NCBI RefSeq assembly: GCF_029892685.1
Contig: NZ_JARXVD010000007.1
Location: forward strand, 1 to 64,000
Reading direction: 5' to 3'
Length of the DNA stretch: 64,000 bases
Origin: Mycobacterium sp. OTB74
Lineage (GTDB): Bacteria; Actinomycetota; Actinomycetes; Mycobacteriales; Mycobacteriaceae
Shown here: positions 10,343-19,082 of the stretch, piece by piece
Layout: each line of letters starts with the position of its first letter
Numbering within the stretch: the stretch's first letter is position 1
The notes under the pieces: generated by a model
What the model saw: only the letters and a program-made list of their open reading frames with translations
Database searches by the model: none
What the model was told of the DNA's origin: nothing
Made by a program: the position numbers and the translations under genes

Positions 10343-11722
10343 TCAGTGCGCAAACGGCTGCTGTTTGTCGAAGTGACCCTGCGGTTTGAGCTCATCCAGG
10401 CCGGTCAGGACGGTGATCAAGTCGTCGCGCAGGGCCCGCGCCAGGTCGGCGGAGAACCCTTCGCGCACCACAATCCGCAGTACCGCGATATCGGTCACAT
10501 CGTCGGGCATTGTGTAGGCGGGCACCTGCCAGCCGTATGCCCGCAACGCGTGCGACACGTCGAACTCGGTGTAGGGACGTTTGCCTTTGAGCCGGCAGGC
10601 CACCACCGGGATGGCCGAGCCGTCGGTGATGACCTCGAAATGTTCGCTGGTGCGCAGCTCATCGCCGATCCACCGGGCGGTGTTGGACAGACAGTGCATG
10701 ATCTGGGTGTAGCCGGCCCGGCCCAGCCGTAGGAAGTTGTAGTACTGACCGACCACCTGATTGCCGGGCCGGGAGAAGTTCAGCGTGAAGGTCGGCATGT
10801 CGCCGCCCAGGTAATTGACCCGGAACACCAGGTCCTCAGGCAGGTGCTCCTTGCTGCGCCAGACCACGAAACCGATGCCGGGATAGGTCAGCCCGTACTT
10901 GTGGCCGCTGACGTTGATCGACACCACCCGCGGCAGCCGGAAGTCCCACTCCAGGTCCGGATGCAGGAACGGCACGACGAAGCCGCCACTCGCACCATCG
11001 ACATGCACCGGGACGTCCACGCCACCGTCAGCCGCCAGCTTGTCCAACGCTGCACAGATTTCGGCGATGGGTTCCAGCTCGCCGGTGAACGTGGTGCCGA
11101 GGATGCCGACCACACCGATGGTGTCCTCGTCGACGGCGGCCAGCACCTGCTCGGGGGTGATGACGTAGCGCCCTTCGGCCATCGCTAGGTAGCGCGGCTC
11201 GACATCGAAGTAGCGGCAGAACTTCTCCCACACCACCTGGACGTTGGAGCCCATGATCAGGTTGGGTGTCCGGCCTTTGTGGTCGCCAACCTTCTCGCGC
11301 CAGCGCCACTTGAGTGCGAGGCCGGCCAGCATCACCGCCTCACTGGAACCGATGGTGGACACCCCGGTTGCCGATGACGAGTCGTCATCACGCAGATCCT
11401 CGGCATGGAACAAGTCGGCCACCATGGCCACACAACGGGCCTCGATCGCTGCGGTGGCCGGGTACTCGTCCTTGTCGATCATGTTCTTGTCGAACGTCTC
11501 GGCCATCAGCTTCTCGGCCTCTGGGTCCATCCAGGTGGTGACGAAGGTAGCGAGGTTGAGCCGCGAGCTGCCGTCCAGCATCAGCTCGTCGTGGATGAAG
11601 CGATACGCAGCCTGCGGGTCCATAGGATCGTCGGGCAAGCGCAGTGATGGCACCGGCGCGGTGGACAGCCGTCCGGTGTACGCGGGGGTGATGGTCGGTG
11701 TATGAACGTACCTGCGCGGCAT
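10343..11722 (-). CDS. gadB: Glutamate decarboxylase
   Basis: A 459-residue PLP-dependent group II decarboxylase converting glutamate to GABA, which can serve acid resistance. The PLP Lys lies in the SGHKYGLTYPGIGF motif, and the cofactor-contact HVDGASGGFV is present. Length and N-terminus (TPAYTGRLSTAPVPSLRLPDD) fit bacterial GadB. It starts 15 bp after the nnr stop, so nnr and gadB are very likely co-transcribed. Confidence 0.96.
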   Translation of the reverse strand: MPRRYVHTPTITPAYTGRLSTAPVPSLRLPDDPMDPQAAYRFIHDELMLDGSSRLNLATFVTTWMDPEAEKLMAETFDKNMIDKDEYPATAAIEARCVAMVADLFHAEDLRDDDSSSATGVSTIGSSEAVMLAGLALKWRWREKVGDHKGRTPNLIMGSNVQVVWEKFCRYFDVEPRYLAMAEGRYVITPEQVLAAVDEDTIGVVGILGTTFTGELEPIAEICAALDKLAADGGVDVPVHVDGASGGFVVPFLHPDLEWDFRLPRVVSINVSGHKYGLTYPGIGFVVWRSKEHLPEDLVFRVNYLGGDMPTFTLNFSRPGNQVVGQYYNFLRLGRAGYTQIMHCLSNTARWIGDELRTSEHFEVITDGSAIPVVACRLKGKRPYTEFDVSHALRAYGWQVPAYTMPDDVTDIAVLRIVVREGFSADLARALRDDLITVLTGLDELKPQGHFDKQQPFAH

Positions 11723-11737
11723 GGGAATTCCTTTCCT

Positions 11738-13150
11738 CTAGAGCGATGCGATGGCGGCCCGGATATGGGCCAGGATGCGTAATGCCGAGGTAGGGGCGGG
11801 ACGGGGCCCGGGATCTTCTGCGGAGAGCGCGGCGGCACGGGCGTGCACGAAGGCGGCCATCGCGGCGGCCTCCCCCGGCGCAAGGCCGGATGCCAGCAGG
11901 GCACCGATAACTCCGGAGAGCACATCACCCGAACCTGCTGTGGCGGCCCAGGATTGGCCTGACGGGTTCAGGTAGGTGGGGCCATCTAATTCGGCGACGA
12001 TGGTCACGTTGCCCTTCAAGAGGACCGTGGTTCCGAGGCGCTGTGCCAGCGCCCGGGTGGCGGCCACGCGATCACTTCCCGGCGGATGGCCTGCCAGCCG
12101 GGCGAATTCACCGGCGTGCGGGGTCAGTACGGTCGGCGCCGCCCGGTCGATGACCAGGTCGGGCTCTCTGGCCAGCACCGTCAACGCGTCGGCGTCGACG
12201 ATCACCGGTAGTTCGGTGCCCAGCGCGAAGCGCAAGGCTTCGTCACATGCCTCGTCGACTCCCAGACCCGGACCGACCACCCAGGCCTGAACCCGGCCGG
12301 CCGTCGAAGCCAATGCTGCCACAACAACTTCCGGCCAGTGCGACACCACTTCTGCGTGCGCGGCACCGGCGTAGCGGACCATGCCAGACGTGGCGGCGAC
12401 TGCTGCCCCGGTGCTCAGCAGCGCCGCACCCGGGTAGGTCGACGACCCGGCCAGCACCCCGGTGACGCCCTGACTGTATTTGTCGTCATGCGGACCGGGT
12501 ACCGGCCATCGGGCGTGGATATCCGCCGCCTCGAACCCCAGCATCGCCGGTTGCGGTAGGTCCAGGCCGATGTCGATGAGTTCGACCCGACCGCAATCCC
12601 CCAGCGCGTGAACGGGTTTGAGGCCGCCGAAGGTGACGGTGACAGCGGCCTGGACGTGCGGGCCGTCAGCGGAGCCGGTTTGGACGTCGATACCGCTGGG
12701 GATGTCGACGGCGACGACCGGCGCGGTGTTGGTCTCGAATACCGCAGCGGCATCGGGGCGTAGTGGCCCGGTAGCGCCGATGCCGACCACCCCGTCGACA
12801 ACCAAATCTGTTGTCGGCGGGATGGATTCGACGACCCGACCGCCGGAACGGCGGAATGCGGCCAGCGCCTTGGCGTGCGCGTGTTCCGGATTGAGCAACA
12901 CCGCCGATGCCGCGGCGCCACGGCGGCGCAGGAACGTGGCGGCCCAGAGCGCGTCACCGCCATTGTCACCGGAGCCGACGACCGCACACACCTGACGGCC
13001 GGCTACACCTCCGGTCCGAGCCCGCAACTCAGCGGCGATCGCGCCGGCCAGCCCATAGGCGGCCCGACGCATCAGTACTCCGTCTGGCAGGGACGCGAGC
13101 AGTGGCGCCTCGGCCGTGCGAATTTGCTCGGCAGTGTAGTAGTGCCGCAT
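11738..13150 (-). CDS. nnr: Bifunctional NAD(P)HX epimerase/dehydratase
   Basis: A 470-residue fusion that repairs hydrated NADH/NADPH. The N-terminal YjeF_N epimerase half shows VVGSGDNGGDALWAA and the VAVDIPSGID motif. The C-terminal YjeF_C dehydratase half shows LTPHAGEFARLAG, KGNVTIVA and the ATP/ADP motif AGSGDVLSGVIGALLASG. Both halves look intact. It begins about 130 bp after glmS, with a long hairpin in the gap. Confidence 0.95.
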   Translation of the reverse strand: MRHYYTAEQIRTAEAPLLASLPDGVLMRRAAYGLAGAIAAELRARTGGVAGRQVCAVVGSGDNGGDALWAATFLRRRGAAASAVLLNPEHAHAKALAAFRRSGGRVVESIPPTTDLVVDGVVGIGATGPLRPDAAAVFETNTAPVVAVDIPSGIDVQTGSADGPHVQAAVTVTFGGLKPVHALGDCGRVELIDIGLDLPQPAMLGFEAADIHARWPVPGPHDDKYSQGVTGVLAGSSTYPGAALLSTGAAVAATSGMVRYAGAAHAEVVSHWPEVVVAALASTAGRVQAWVVGPGLGVDEACDEALRFALGTELPVIVDADALTVLAREPDLVIDRAAPTVLTPHAGEFARLAGHPPGSDRVAATRALAQRLGTTVLLKGNVTIVAELDGPTYLNPSGQSWAATAGSGDVLSGVIGALLASGLAPGEAAAMAAFVHARAAALSAEDPGPRPAPTSALRILAHIRAAIASL

Positions 13151-13215
13151 CGGTCCCCGTCCGCTCGTTAGACGCGCGCCAACAGGTTACGCGGATCCGG
13201 CCGACCAGTGTCGGC

Positions 13216-13252
13216 TTGTGCGCGAGATTCGCCCTGGCGGTCTCGCACACAA
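13216..13252. terminator. Long hairpin between glmS and nnr
   Basis: TTGTGCGCGAGA at 13216-13227 pairs with TCTCGCACACAA at 13241-13252 (one mismatch), and the 13-nt loop can extend the stem with CGCC/GGCG. It lies 31 bp past the glmS stop. There is no U-tract, so it could be a non-canonical terminator, an mRNA 3' stabiliser or a copy of a dispersed palindrome. Confidence 0.45.
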
Positions 13253-13282
13253 GCGCACACTCGGCAGATAAACGTCGAGCCT

Positions 13283-15151
13283 CTACTCGACGGTGACCGA
13301 CTTCGCCAGGTTCCGCGGCTTGTCTACGTCGTAACCCCGCTCCCGGGCCACCGACGCGGCGAAAACCTGCAGCGGGATGGTCGACAGCAACGGCTGGAAA
13401 AGCGTTGAGGTCGAAGGGATTTCGAAGATGTGGTCAGCGTACGGCCGAACCGCCTCGTCGCCCTCTTCAGCGATCACGATGGTCACCGCACCGCGGGCCT
13501 GGATCTCCCGGATGTTCGACAGCAGCTTGGCGTGCAGCATCGAGGCACCCTTGGGCGAGGGCATCACCACGATCACCGGCAGCCCGTCCTCGATCAGCGC
13601 GATCGGACCGTGCTTGAGCTCGCCGGCTGCGAAACCCTCGGCGTGCATGTACGCCAATTCCTTGAGTTTGAGCGCTCCTTCGAGCGCCACCGGGTAACCG
13701 ACATGGCGGCCCAGGAACAGCACGGTCGGCGACGCCGCGAATTGACGACCCAGGTCAGCGACGGGCTCAAGGTGGGCCAGCACCTGGCTGACCAGGTCCG
13801 GCATGGCCTCCAGCTCGCGGTATTCGCGGGCTACCTCGTCCGGGTACTTGGTGCCGCGGGCCTGCGCCAGCGCCAGCCCGACCAGATAGTTGGCAGCCAC
13901 CTGAGCAAGGAAGGTCTTGGTTGCCGCGACACCGATCTCCGGCCCGGCCCGGGTATAGAGCACGGCGTCAGCCTCGCGCGGAATCTGCGAGCCGTTGGTG
14001 TTACAGATCGCCAGAACCTTGGCCTTCTGGTCCTTGGCGTGCCGGACGGCCTCCAGGGTGTCCGCAGTCTCACCGGACTGCGAGATGGCGATCACCAGGG
14101 TGCTGCGGTCCAAAACCGGGTCGCGGTAACGGAATTCGCTGGCCAGTTCAACCTCGACCGGCAGTCGCGTCCAGTGCTCGATGGCGTACTTGGCCAGCAG
14201 TCCCGAATGGTAGGCCGTACCGCACGCGACGATGAAAACCTTATCGACATCACGCAATTCGCCGTCGGACAGCCGCTGCTCGTCAAGCACGATGCTGCCG
14301 TCGACGAAGTGACCCAGCAGGGTGTCGGAGACTGCCGTGGGCTGCTCGGCGATCTCCTTGTACATGAAGTAGTCGTAGCCGCCCTTCTCGGCGGCAGACA
14401 GGTCCCAGTCGATATGAAAAGGCCGAGCATGGGCGGTCGCATCATTGCCATGGAAGTCCATGACCCGGTAGCTGTCGGCCGTGATGATCACAGCCTGGTC
14501 CTGGCCTAGTTCGACCGCCTCGCGGGTGTGCTCGATGAAGGCCGCGACATCCGAGCCGACGAACATCTCGCCCTCGCCGACACCGACGACCAGCGGCGTG
14601 GACCGGCGCGCCGCAATGATGGTGCCGGGCTCGTCCGCGTTGGCGAACACCAGCGTGAAATGGCCCTCCAACCGGCGGAGCACCGCCAGCACCGAGGCCT
14701 CGAAATTGCCCGCGGTCGGCCCGTGCCGATACCGCTCGGACACCAGGTGCACCGCCACCTCGGTGTCGGTGTCGCTGTGGAACTCGACGCCCACGGCTTC
14801 CAGTTCGGCACGCAGCATCGAGAAGTTCTCGATGATGCCGTTGTGGACCACGGCGATCTTGCCCGTGGAGTCCCGGTGCGGGTGGGCATTGCGGTCAGTG
14901 GGACGGCCGTGGGTCGCCCACCGGGTGTGCCCCATGCCAGTGCTGCCGCCGAGCAATGCGTCATCGGTCTCGACGAGCGCTTCTTCCAGATTGGCCAGAC
15001 GCCCGGCGCGCCGCCGGATGGTCAGGCCGCCGTTACCGTCGACCAGTGCGACACCAGCGGAGTCATAACCGCGGTATTCCATCCGGCGCAGCGCGTCGAC
15101 CACGATGTCGCGGGCAGGCCGCTGCCCGACATAGCCGACGATTCCACACAT
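13283..15151 (-). CDS. glmS: Glucosamine-6-phosphate synthase GlmS
   Basis: A 622-residue glutamine:fructose-6-phosphate amidotransferase, the first step of UDP-GlcNAc synthesis. It starts MCGIVGYVG, so the N-terminal nucleophile Cys is present after Met removal. The glutaminase domain is followed by two SIS sugar-isomerase domains (ISQSGETADT in the first; FLGRHVGYPVALEGALKLKE in the second). The C-terminus DKPRNLAKSVTVE is the conserved GlmS ending. No glmS ribozyme is visible: the gap to the divergent gene is only 85 bp. glmM, the next enzyme of the pathway, is in the same window at 24370. Confidence 0.98.
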   Translation of the reverse strand: MCGIVGYVGQRPARDIVVDALRRMEYRGYDSAGVALVDGNGGLTIRRRAGRLANLEEALVETDDALLGGSTGMGHTRWATHGRPTDRNAHPHRDSTGKIAVVHNGIIENFSMLRAELEAVGVEFHSDTDTEVAVHLVSERYRHGPTAGNFEASVLAVLRRLEGHFTLVFANADEPGTIIAARRSTPLVVGVGEGEMFVGSDVAAFIEHTREAVELGQDQAVIITADSYRVMDFHGNDATAHARPFHIDWDLSAAEKGGYDYFMYKEIAEQPTAVSDTLLGHFVDGSIVLDEQRLSDGELRDVDKVFIVACGTAYHSGLLAKYAIEHWTRLPVEVELASEFRYRDPVLDRSTLVIAISQSGETADTLEAVRHAKDQKAKVLAICNTNGSQIPREADAVLYTRAGPEIGVAATKTFLAQVAANYLVGLALAQARGTKYPDEVAREYRELEAMPDLVSQVLAHLEPVADLGRQFAASPTVLFLGRHVGYPVALEGALKLKELAYMHAEGFAAGELKHGPIALIEDGLPVIVVMPSPKGASMLHAKLLSNIREIQARGAVTIVIAEEGDEAVRPYADHIFEIPSTSTLFQPLLSTIPLQVFAASVARERGYDVDKPRNLAKSVTVE

Positions 15152-15236
15152 AGCCCCTCAGCGTAGTGCAGTAATCGAATGCGCCCGGCGCACGCGACTG
15201 CCCTACGAACAACCGGCGCTGCGCTACGGTCATCGG

Positions 15237-16088
15237 GTGGCCAAGACCAAGCAGCTCTTCGCTGCCCTGACTCGACGGGGTCCGCACCGCGCTCTACGCG
15301 GTGACCTGGGATTTGCAGGGCTGCCGGGCGTTGTCTATACCCCCGAGTCGGGGATGAACCTGCCCGGCGTGGCATTCGGTCACGACTGGCTCGCGGGTGT
15401 CGCACGTTACAACGGCACGCTGGAGCATCTGGCGTCGTGGGGCATCGTGGCAGCCGCGCCCGACACCGAGACCGGTATCGCGCCATCGGTACTCAATCTG
15501 GGCTTCGATCTGGGCACCACCCTGGACATCATCACCGGCGTGCGCCTGGGGCCCGGCAAGATCAGCGTGCACCCGACCAAGCTGGGCCTGGTCGGCCACG
15601 GTTTCGGCGGGTCAGCGGCCGTCGTCGCCGCCGCCGGCTTGCGGTCAGCCCCCAACGCGCCGAAGGCGGTCGCCGCGCTGTTCCCCACAGCCAGCAAGCC
15701 CGACGCCGATCAGCCCGCCGCAGGTCTGAGCACACCAGGGCTGATTCTCACCGCACCCGGCGCCGACCTGACCATCCATTCCAACGCCGACAAACTTGCC
15801 GCGGCGTGGAAGTCGGCCACCGTACGCACCGTCGTCAAGGCCGAGCCCGGTGGTTTGGCCGAGGGCTTCCGGCTCGGCCGTATCGTCGGGTTGCCGGGCC
15901 CCGATCGCCGCACCCAGAAGACCGTGCGGGCCCTGCTGACTGGGTATCTGCTGTACCAGCTGACCGGCGACAAGACATATCAGGACTTCGCGAACGCCGA
16001 TGTTGTGCTGCCCAAGACGCTCGCCGCCGCGGCCGACGCGGAGCGGCCAGCATTAGAGGACAAGGTCACAACATTGTTGAAGGGCTGA
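15237..16088 (+). CDS. Alpha/beta hydrolase-like protein lacking the nucleophile Ser
   Basis: A 283-residue protein related to the dienelactone-hydrolase/PET-hydrolase-like alpha/beta group. The strand-turn-helix elbow reads LVGHGFGGSAAV, where GHSxGG is expected, so the usual catalytic serine is Gly; the GGT codon is unambiguous in the sequence. The rest of the fold is retained (VAFGHDWLAG, GIVAAAPDTETG, ILTAPGADLTIH). It may be a non-catalytic member or use another residue. The GTG start at 15237 is divergent from glmS. Four T-tracts follow its stop. Confidence 0.75.
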   Translation: MAKTKQLFAALTRRGPHRALRGDLGFAGLPGVVYTPESGMNLPGVAFGHDWLAGVARYNGTLEHLASWGIVAAAPDTETGIAPSVLNLGFDLGTTLDIITGVRLGPGKISVHPTKLGLVGHGFGGSAAVVAAAGLRSAPNAPKAVAALFPTASKPDADQPAAGLSTPGLILTAPGADLTIHSNADKLAAAWKSATVRTVVKAEPGGLAEGFRLGRIVGLPGPDRRTQKTVRALLTGYLLYQLTGDKTYQDFANADVVLPKTLAAAADAERPALEDKVTTLLKG

Positions 16089-16126
16089 ATTTTTCGCCAT
16101 TTTTCGGCAATTTTTTCAGTATTTTT
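16089..16126. promoter_or_regulatory. Phased T-tracts (likely bent DNA) before LuxR regulator
   Basis: Four A-T5/T6 tracts start at 16089, 16099, 16110 and 16121, that is at 10, 11 and 11-bp intervals, in phase with the helix. Such phasing gives intrinsic curvature. In this GC-rich genome it stands out and lies just upstream of the promoter of the LuxR-type gene. It could attract H-NS-like Lsr2. Confidence 0.6.
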
Positions 16127-16140
16127 CGGCCGGACACTTC

Positions 16141-16152
16141 TAAGATTTGGCG
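16141..16152 (+). promoter_or_regulatory. -10 element for leaderless LuxR-type gene
   Basis: TAAGAT at 16141-16146 fits the mycobacterial TANNNT -10 and is followed after 6 nt by ATG at 16153. Transcription would then begin at or next to the start codon, giving a leaderless mRNA. No good -35 is seen. Confidence 0.5.
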
Positions 16153-18771
16153 ATGCGATTGACGTGGCCACTGACCGGTCGCACAAAGGAGATGAACGTC
16201 ATCGAGGCCGCGCTGTCGGCTTCAGGTGTGTCCGGGATTCTCCTTTGCGGAGCAGCAGGTGTGGGCAAGAGCCGGATCGCGCGTGAAACGTTGGCGACCG
16301 CCGCGTCCCGGGGATACGAATGCCGATGGGTGGTGGGCACGGCCACTGCGCAGTCCATCCCGCTCGGGGCCTTCACCGCATGGGCGACGTCGGGTGCCAC
16401 CGACACCATCCAGTTACTTCAGGACGTGGTCAAGTCACTGACGTCGACGCCGTCCGGAGCCCCGGTTGTAGTGGGCGTGGACGATGCCCACTTGCTCGAT
16501 GAACTGTCGATCTTCGTCGTGCAGCAGATCGTCCAGCGAGGTGCGGCGAAGGTCATTCTCACCGTACGCGATGAGCCGAATTCGGCTGCCCTACTGGACA
16601 TGTTGAAGGTTGGCCAGTTCGACCGGCTGGACATTCAGCCACTGACCGTCGAAGAAACAAAGCGCCTGCTGTCGAGCACTCTAGGCGGACCCGTAGACCC
16701 CCATTCTGCGCGGCGCCTGTGGGCATTGGCCCAGGGCAACGCGCTGTACCTGAGGAACATTGTCGAACGCGAGGTCATCGACGACCGGCTGGTGAAACTG
16801 CGTGAGTGCTGGCAGTGGACCGGCGATCCGGTCATGCCACCCGGTCTCGTCGAGCTGATCGAATCCCGAATCGGAGATCTTCCAGAGACCGTCGGCGATG
16901 TGGTCGACACGGTGGCTGTCGGAGAACCCATCGGACTTGCTGCGCTGCAACGCATCACCGAACCATCGGCCGTCGAGGAAGCAGATCTCCGGGGTCTGAT
17001 CACGCTCGAACCGGTCGCCGACGGCGTTCAGGTGCGGGTGGCGCATCCGCTCTACGGTGAGGTGCGCCGCAGACGCACACCCACTACCCGCCTTCGCCGC
17101 CTGCGCGGACTGGTCGCAACCGAGCTCGGCGCAGCCGATGACCACGACGACATCCGGGTCGTGGTGCGGCGGGCGACCCTCAGCATCGATTCCGACCTTG
17201 CACCCGACGGCGACCTACTGGTCAGGGCAGCCCATGGCGCTATCTGGCTGGCCGACCTGCAACTCGCCGACCGCCTCGCCAAGGCAGCAATCCTCGCTGA
17301 CGCGGTACCCGAAGCGAATTTCATTCGTGCACACGCTCTTTCCTGGTTGGGCCACGGCGAGCAGGCTGAAGCGGTACTCGCCCGGGTTAATCCGGGCTCG
17401 CTGAGCGAAACCGAACGGGCCAGGCTCGCCTTCTTGCGGGCCAGCAACATGCTGTGGGCGCTCGGCTCCCCCACAGAAGCCAAGCGCCTGATCGACGACG
17501 CTGCGCGCGGCCTGTCACCACAGGCCCGCACCTACACCGATGCCTTCCTCACGGTGCTTTCGTTCGCGACAGACGAACCCCATGCAGCGATGAAATATTC
17601 GGACCACCTTGCGCTCGAACAACTTCCCGCAATCGTCGGCGCAGAGGTCGCCTGGGTTCTCTCTGCAATAACCGCAGACGCAGGACGCACCAGCGCTGCC
17701 ATCGCTCATGCCGAAACCGGCTACACCGTCGCAGACCGATCCTTTGACGCACCTCAGATGCGGTTCAACATCGTCGATGCCCACGTCAGCGCGCTGGTGC
17801 TGTCCGGCGACCTCGGGGATGCGCTCCGGGTAAGCGGGCAGGTGCGTGAACAGGCAGCCAATCTCCCGGGCACCGCCCCGTTGTTGGGAGCCGCCGTCGC
17901 CGGACGAGCGGCCCTCGGTGCAGGTGACCTTGCCACCGCATCTTTGCTTTTGGAGCAGGCGACAACGGGTTTGACCAACGCGGGGTACTCGACCGGCTGG
18001 GGATTCCGGTACCAGGTCGCACACGCGACCGCGCTGGCTGTACGCGGTGCAACGGCCGAGGCCGCCACCCAACTGGACGCCCTGGACGGGCGACCGCGGA
18101 CGTTCCGATCGTTGGATTACGAACGCAGCATCGCCCAGGCCTGGGTCGCGGCGGGCCAGGGCGTCATCAGCGAGGCTATTTCCCTGGCCCGAGCGGCAGC
18201 CGAACGTGCTTGCACCAAAGGACAATTCGCTGCCGAGGTGCTATGTCTGCAAACCGCCGCCCAATTCGGCGACCGCACCTGCACCGCGCGGTTACGAGAG
18301 CTCGAATCGATCGTCGAGGGGCCTCGCGTCGCCGTCGCAGCCCGTTTCGCCCACGCCCTGCACCGGTCCGATGCAGCGAAACTGGCCACCTTGACAAGGG
18401 AATTCGAGAACATAGGCGATCTTGTCGCCGCTACCGACTGTGCCGCCCACGCGGCTCTGATCTATCGCGGTCAGGGTCTGCGAGGGTCGGCCCTCGCATG
18501 CTCGACGCGCGCAACCACCCTTGCCGAGAAAGGCGGCGGCATCAGCACTCCCGCATTGCTCGCGGCTACCGAAACCCTCCCGCTGACCAATCGAGAACGA
18601 GAGATCGTGATGCTGATAGCCAGCGGTCTGTCCAACCAGGCGATCGCGGCACGGCTGACGTTGTCGGTGCGCACCGTAGAGAGCCACATCTACCGGGCGA
18701 TGCTCAAGACCGAAACCACCAGTCGTGAGGAACTTGCAGGCCTACTGTCCGACAAGAAGGCCGACAGCTGA
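16153..18771 (+). CDS. Large LuxR-family (LAL-type) ATPase regulator
   Basis: An 872-residue transcription regulator. An N-terminal AAA/NACHT-type ATPase carries Walker A GAAGVGKS at residues 33-40 and a Walker-B-like VVVGVDDAHLLDEL. The long middle is helical and rich in Ala/Leu, resembling TPR-like repeats. The C-terminal LuxR HTH reads LTNREREIVMLIASGLSNQAIAARLTLS and continues SVRTVESHIYR. Signal and targets are unknown. ATG at 16153 is preferred over the TTG at 16147 because of the -10 element 6 nt upstream. It is flanked by phased T-tracts upstream and a repeat-bearing 308-bp gap downstream. Confidence 0.9.
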   Translation: MRLTWPLTGRTKEMNVIEAALSASGVSGILLCGAAGVGKSRIARETLATAASRGYECRWVVGTATAQSIPLGAFTAWATSGATDTIQLLQDVVKSLTSTPSGAPVVVGVDDAHLLDELSIFVVQQIVQRGAAKVILTVRDEPNSAALLDMLKVGQFDRLDIQPLTVEETKRLLSSTLGGPVDPHSARRLWALAQGNALYLRNIVEREVIDDRLVKLRECWQWTGDPVMPPGLVELIESRIGDLPETVGDVVDTVAVGEPIGLAALQRITEPSAVEEADLRGLITLEPVADGVQVRVAHPLYGEVRRRRTPTTRLRRLRGLVATELGAADDHDDIRVVVRRATLSIDSDLAPDGDLLVRAAHGAIWLADLQLADRLAKAAILADAVPEANFIRAHALSWLGHGEQAEAVLARVNPGSLSETERARLAFLRASNMLWALGSPTEAKRLIDDAARGLSPQARTYTDAFLTVLSFATDEPHAAMKYSDHLALEQLPAIVGAEVAWVLSAITADAGRTSAAIAHAETGYTVADRSFDAPQMRFNIVDAHVSALVLSGDLGDALRVSGQVREQAANLPGTAPLLGAAVAGRAALGAGDLATASLLLEQATTGLTNAGYSTGWGFRYQVAHATALAVRGATAEAATQLDALDGRPRTFRSLDYERSIAQAWVAAGQGVISEAISLARAAAERACTKGQFAAEVLCLQTAAQFGDRTCTARLRELESIVEGPRVAVAARFAHALHRSDAAKLATLTREFENIGDLVAATDCAAHAALIYRGQGLRGSALACSTRATTLAEKGGGISTPALLAATETLPLTNREREIVMLIASGLSNQAIAARLTLSVRTVESHIYRAMLKTETTSREELAGLLSDKKADS

Positions 18772-19079
18772 ACGGGGTCGCGAGAGCACACTGGTCGCAG
18801 AACTTGACCTTCGGCCGCAACACAGTGCCACAGGACCCGCACACCACGCCCACTGCCGTCTCAATCCACCGATCCCGGGTACCCGCAGGCCCAGACTATG
18901 GCGGTAGTCAGCAAATGACAGCGATTTCTCAGCAAATAACAGCGATATTGACAGCTGCGTAATAGCATCCAGGAATCGGGCCAGGACTGCAGTACCGCTT
19001 ACTGAACTCATCACGCCGCGTTGGGATCACCCTTGTTCCGGCACCGCGCTGATTTCGCCAGCAGCCCGTGGGAGGAGCA
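18772..19079. other. 308-bp gap with operator-like repeats
   Basis: No credible gene is seen between the LuxR regulator and the secreted protein. The gap holds an 18-bp near-exact tandem repeat at 18908-18946, then TTGACA at 18948-18953, which looks like a -35 but lacks a good -10 at the proper distance. The last part contains GGAGGA at 19071-19076, the ribosome binding site of the next gene. Confidence 0.6.
18908..18946. repeat. Tandem 18-bp repeat, 21-bp period
   Basis: TCAGCAAATGACAGCGAT at 18908-18925 recurs with one change at 18929-18946 (TCAGCAAATAACAGCGAT). The 21-bp period is two helical turns, so both copies face the same side. This looks like a two-site operator for the secreted-protein gene or for the neighbouring LuxR regulator. 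Confidence 0.6.
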
Positions 19080-19082
19080 ATG

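Noticed and set aside
13430..14509. 359-residue plus-strand frame inside glmS
   Set aside because: It is antisense to a complete, conserved glmS and has shadow composition (Gln/Arg/Val-rich, no motif).
15152..15236. glmS ribozyme/riboswitch
   Set aside because: The upstream gap is 85 bp and shared with a divergent gene; no ribozyme core is visible.
16089..16126. T-tracts as an intrinsic terminator of the hydrolase-like gene
   Set aside because: No stable hairpin precedes the tracts; only 3-bp complementarities are seen, and the regular phasing fits bent DNA.
18908..18946. Possible CRISPR-like repeat
   Set aside because: Only two copies, 3-bp spacer and no cas genes; an operator is far more likely.
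18948..18976. TTGACA as a full sigma-A promoter
   Set aside because: No TANNNT is present at 16-19 bp; only the -35-like hexamer can be supported.
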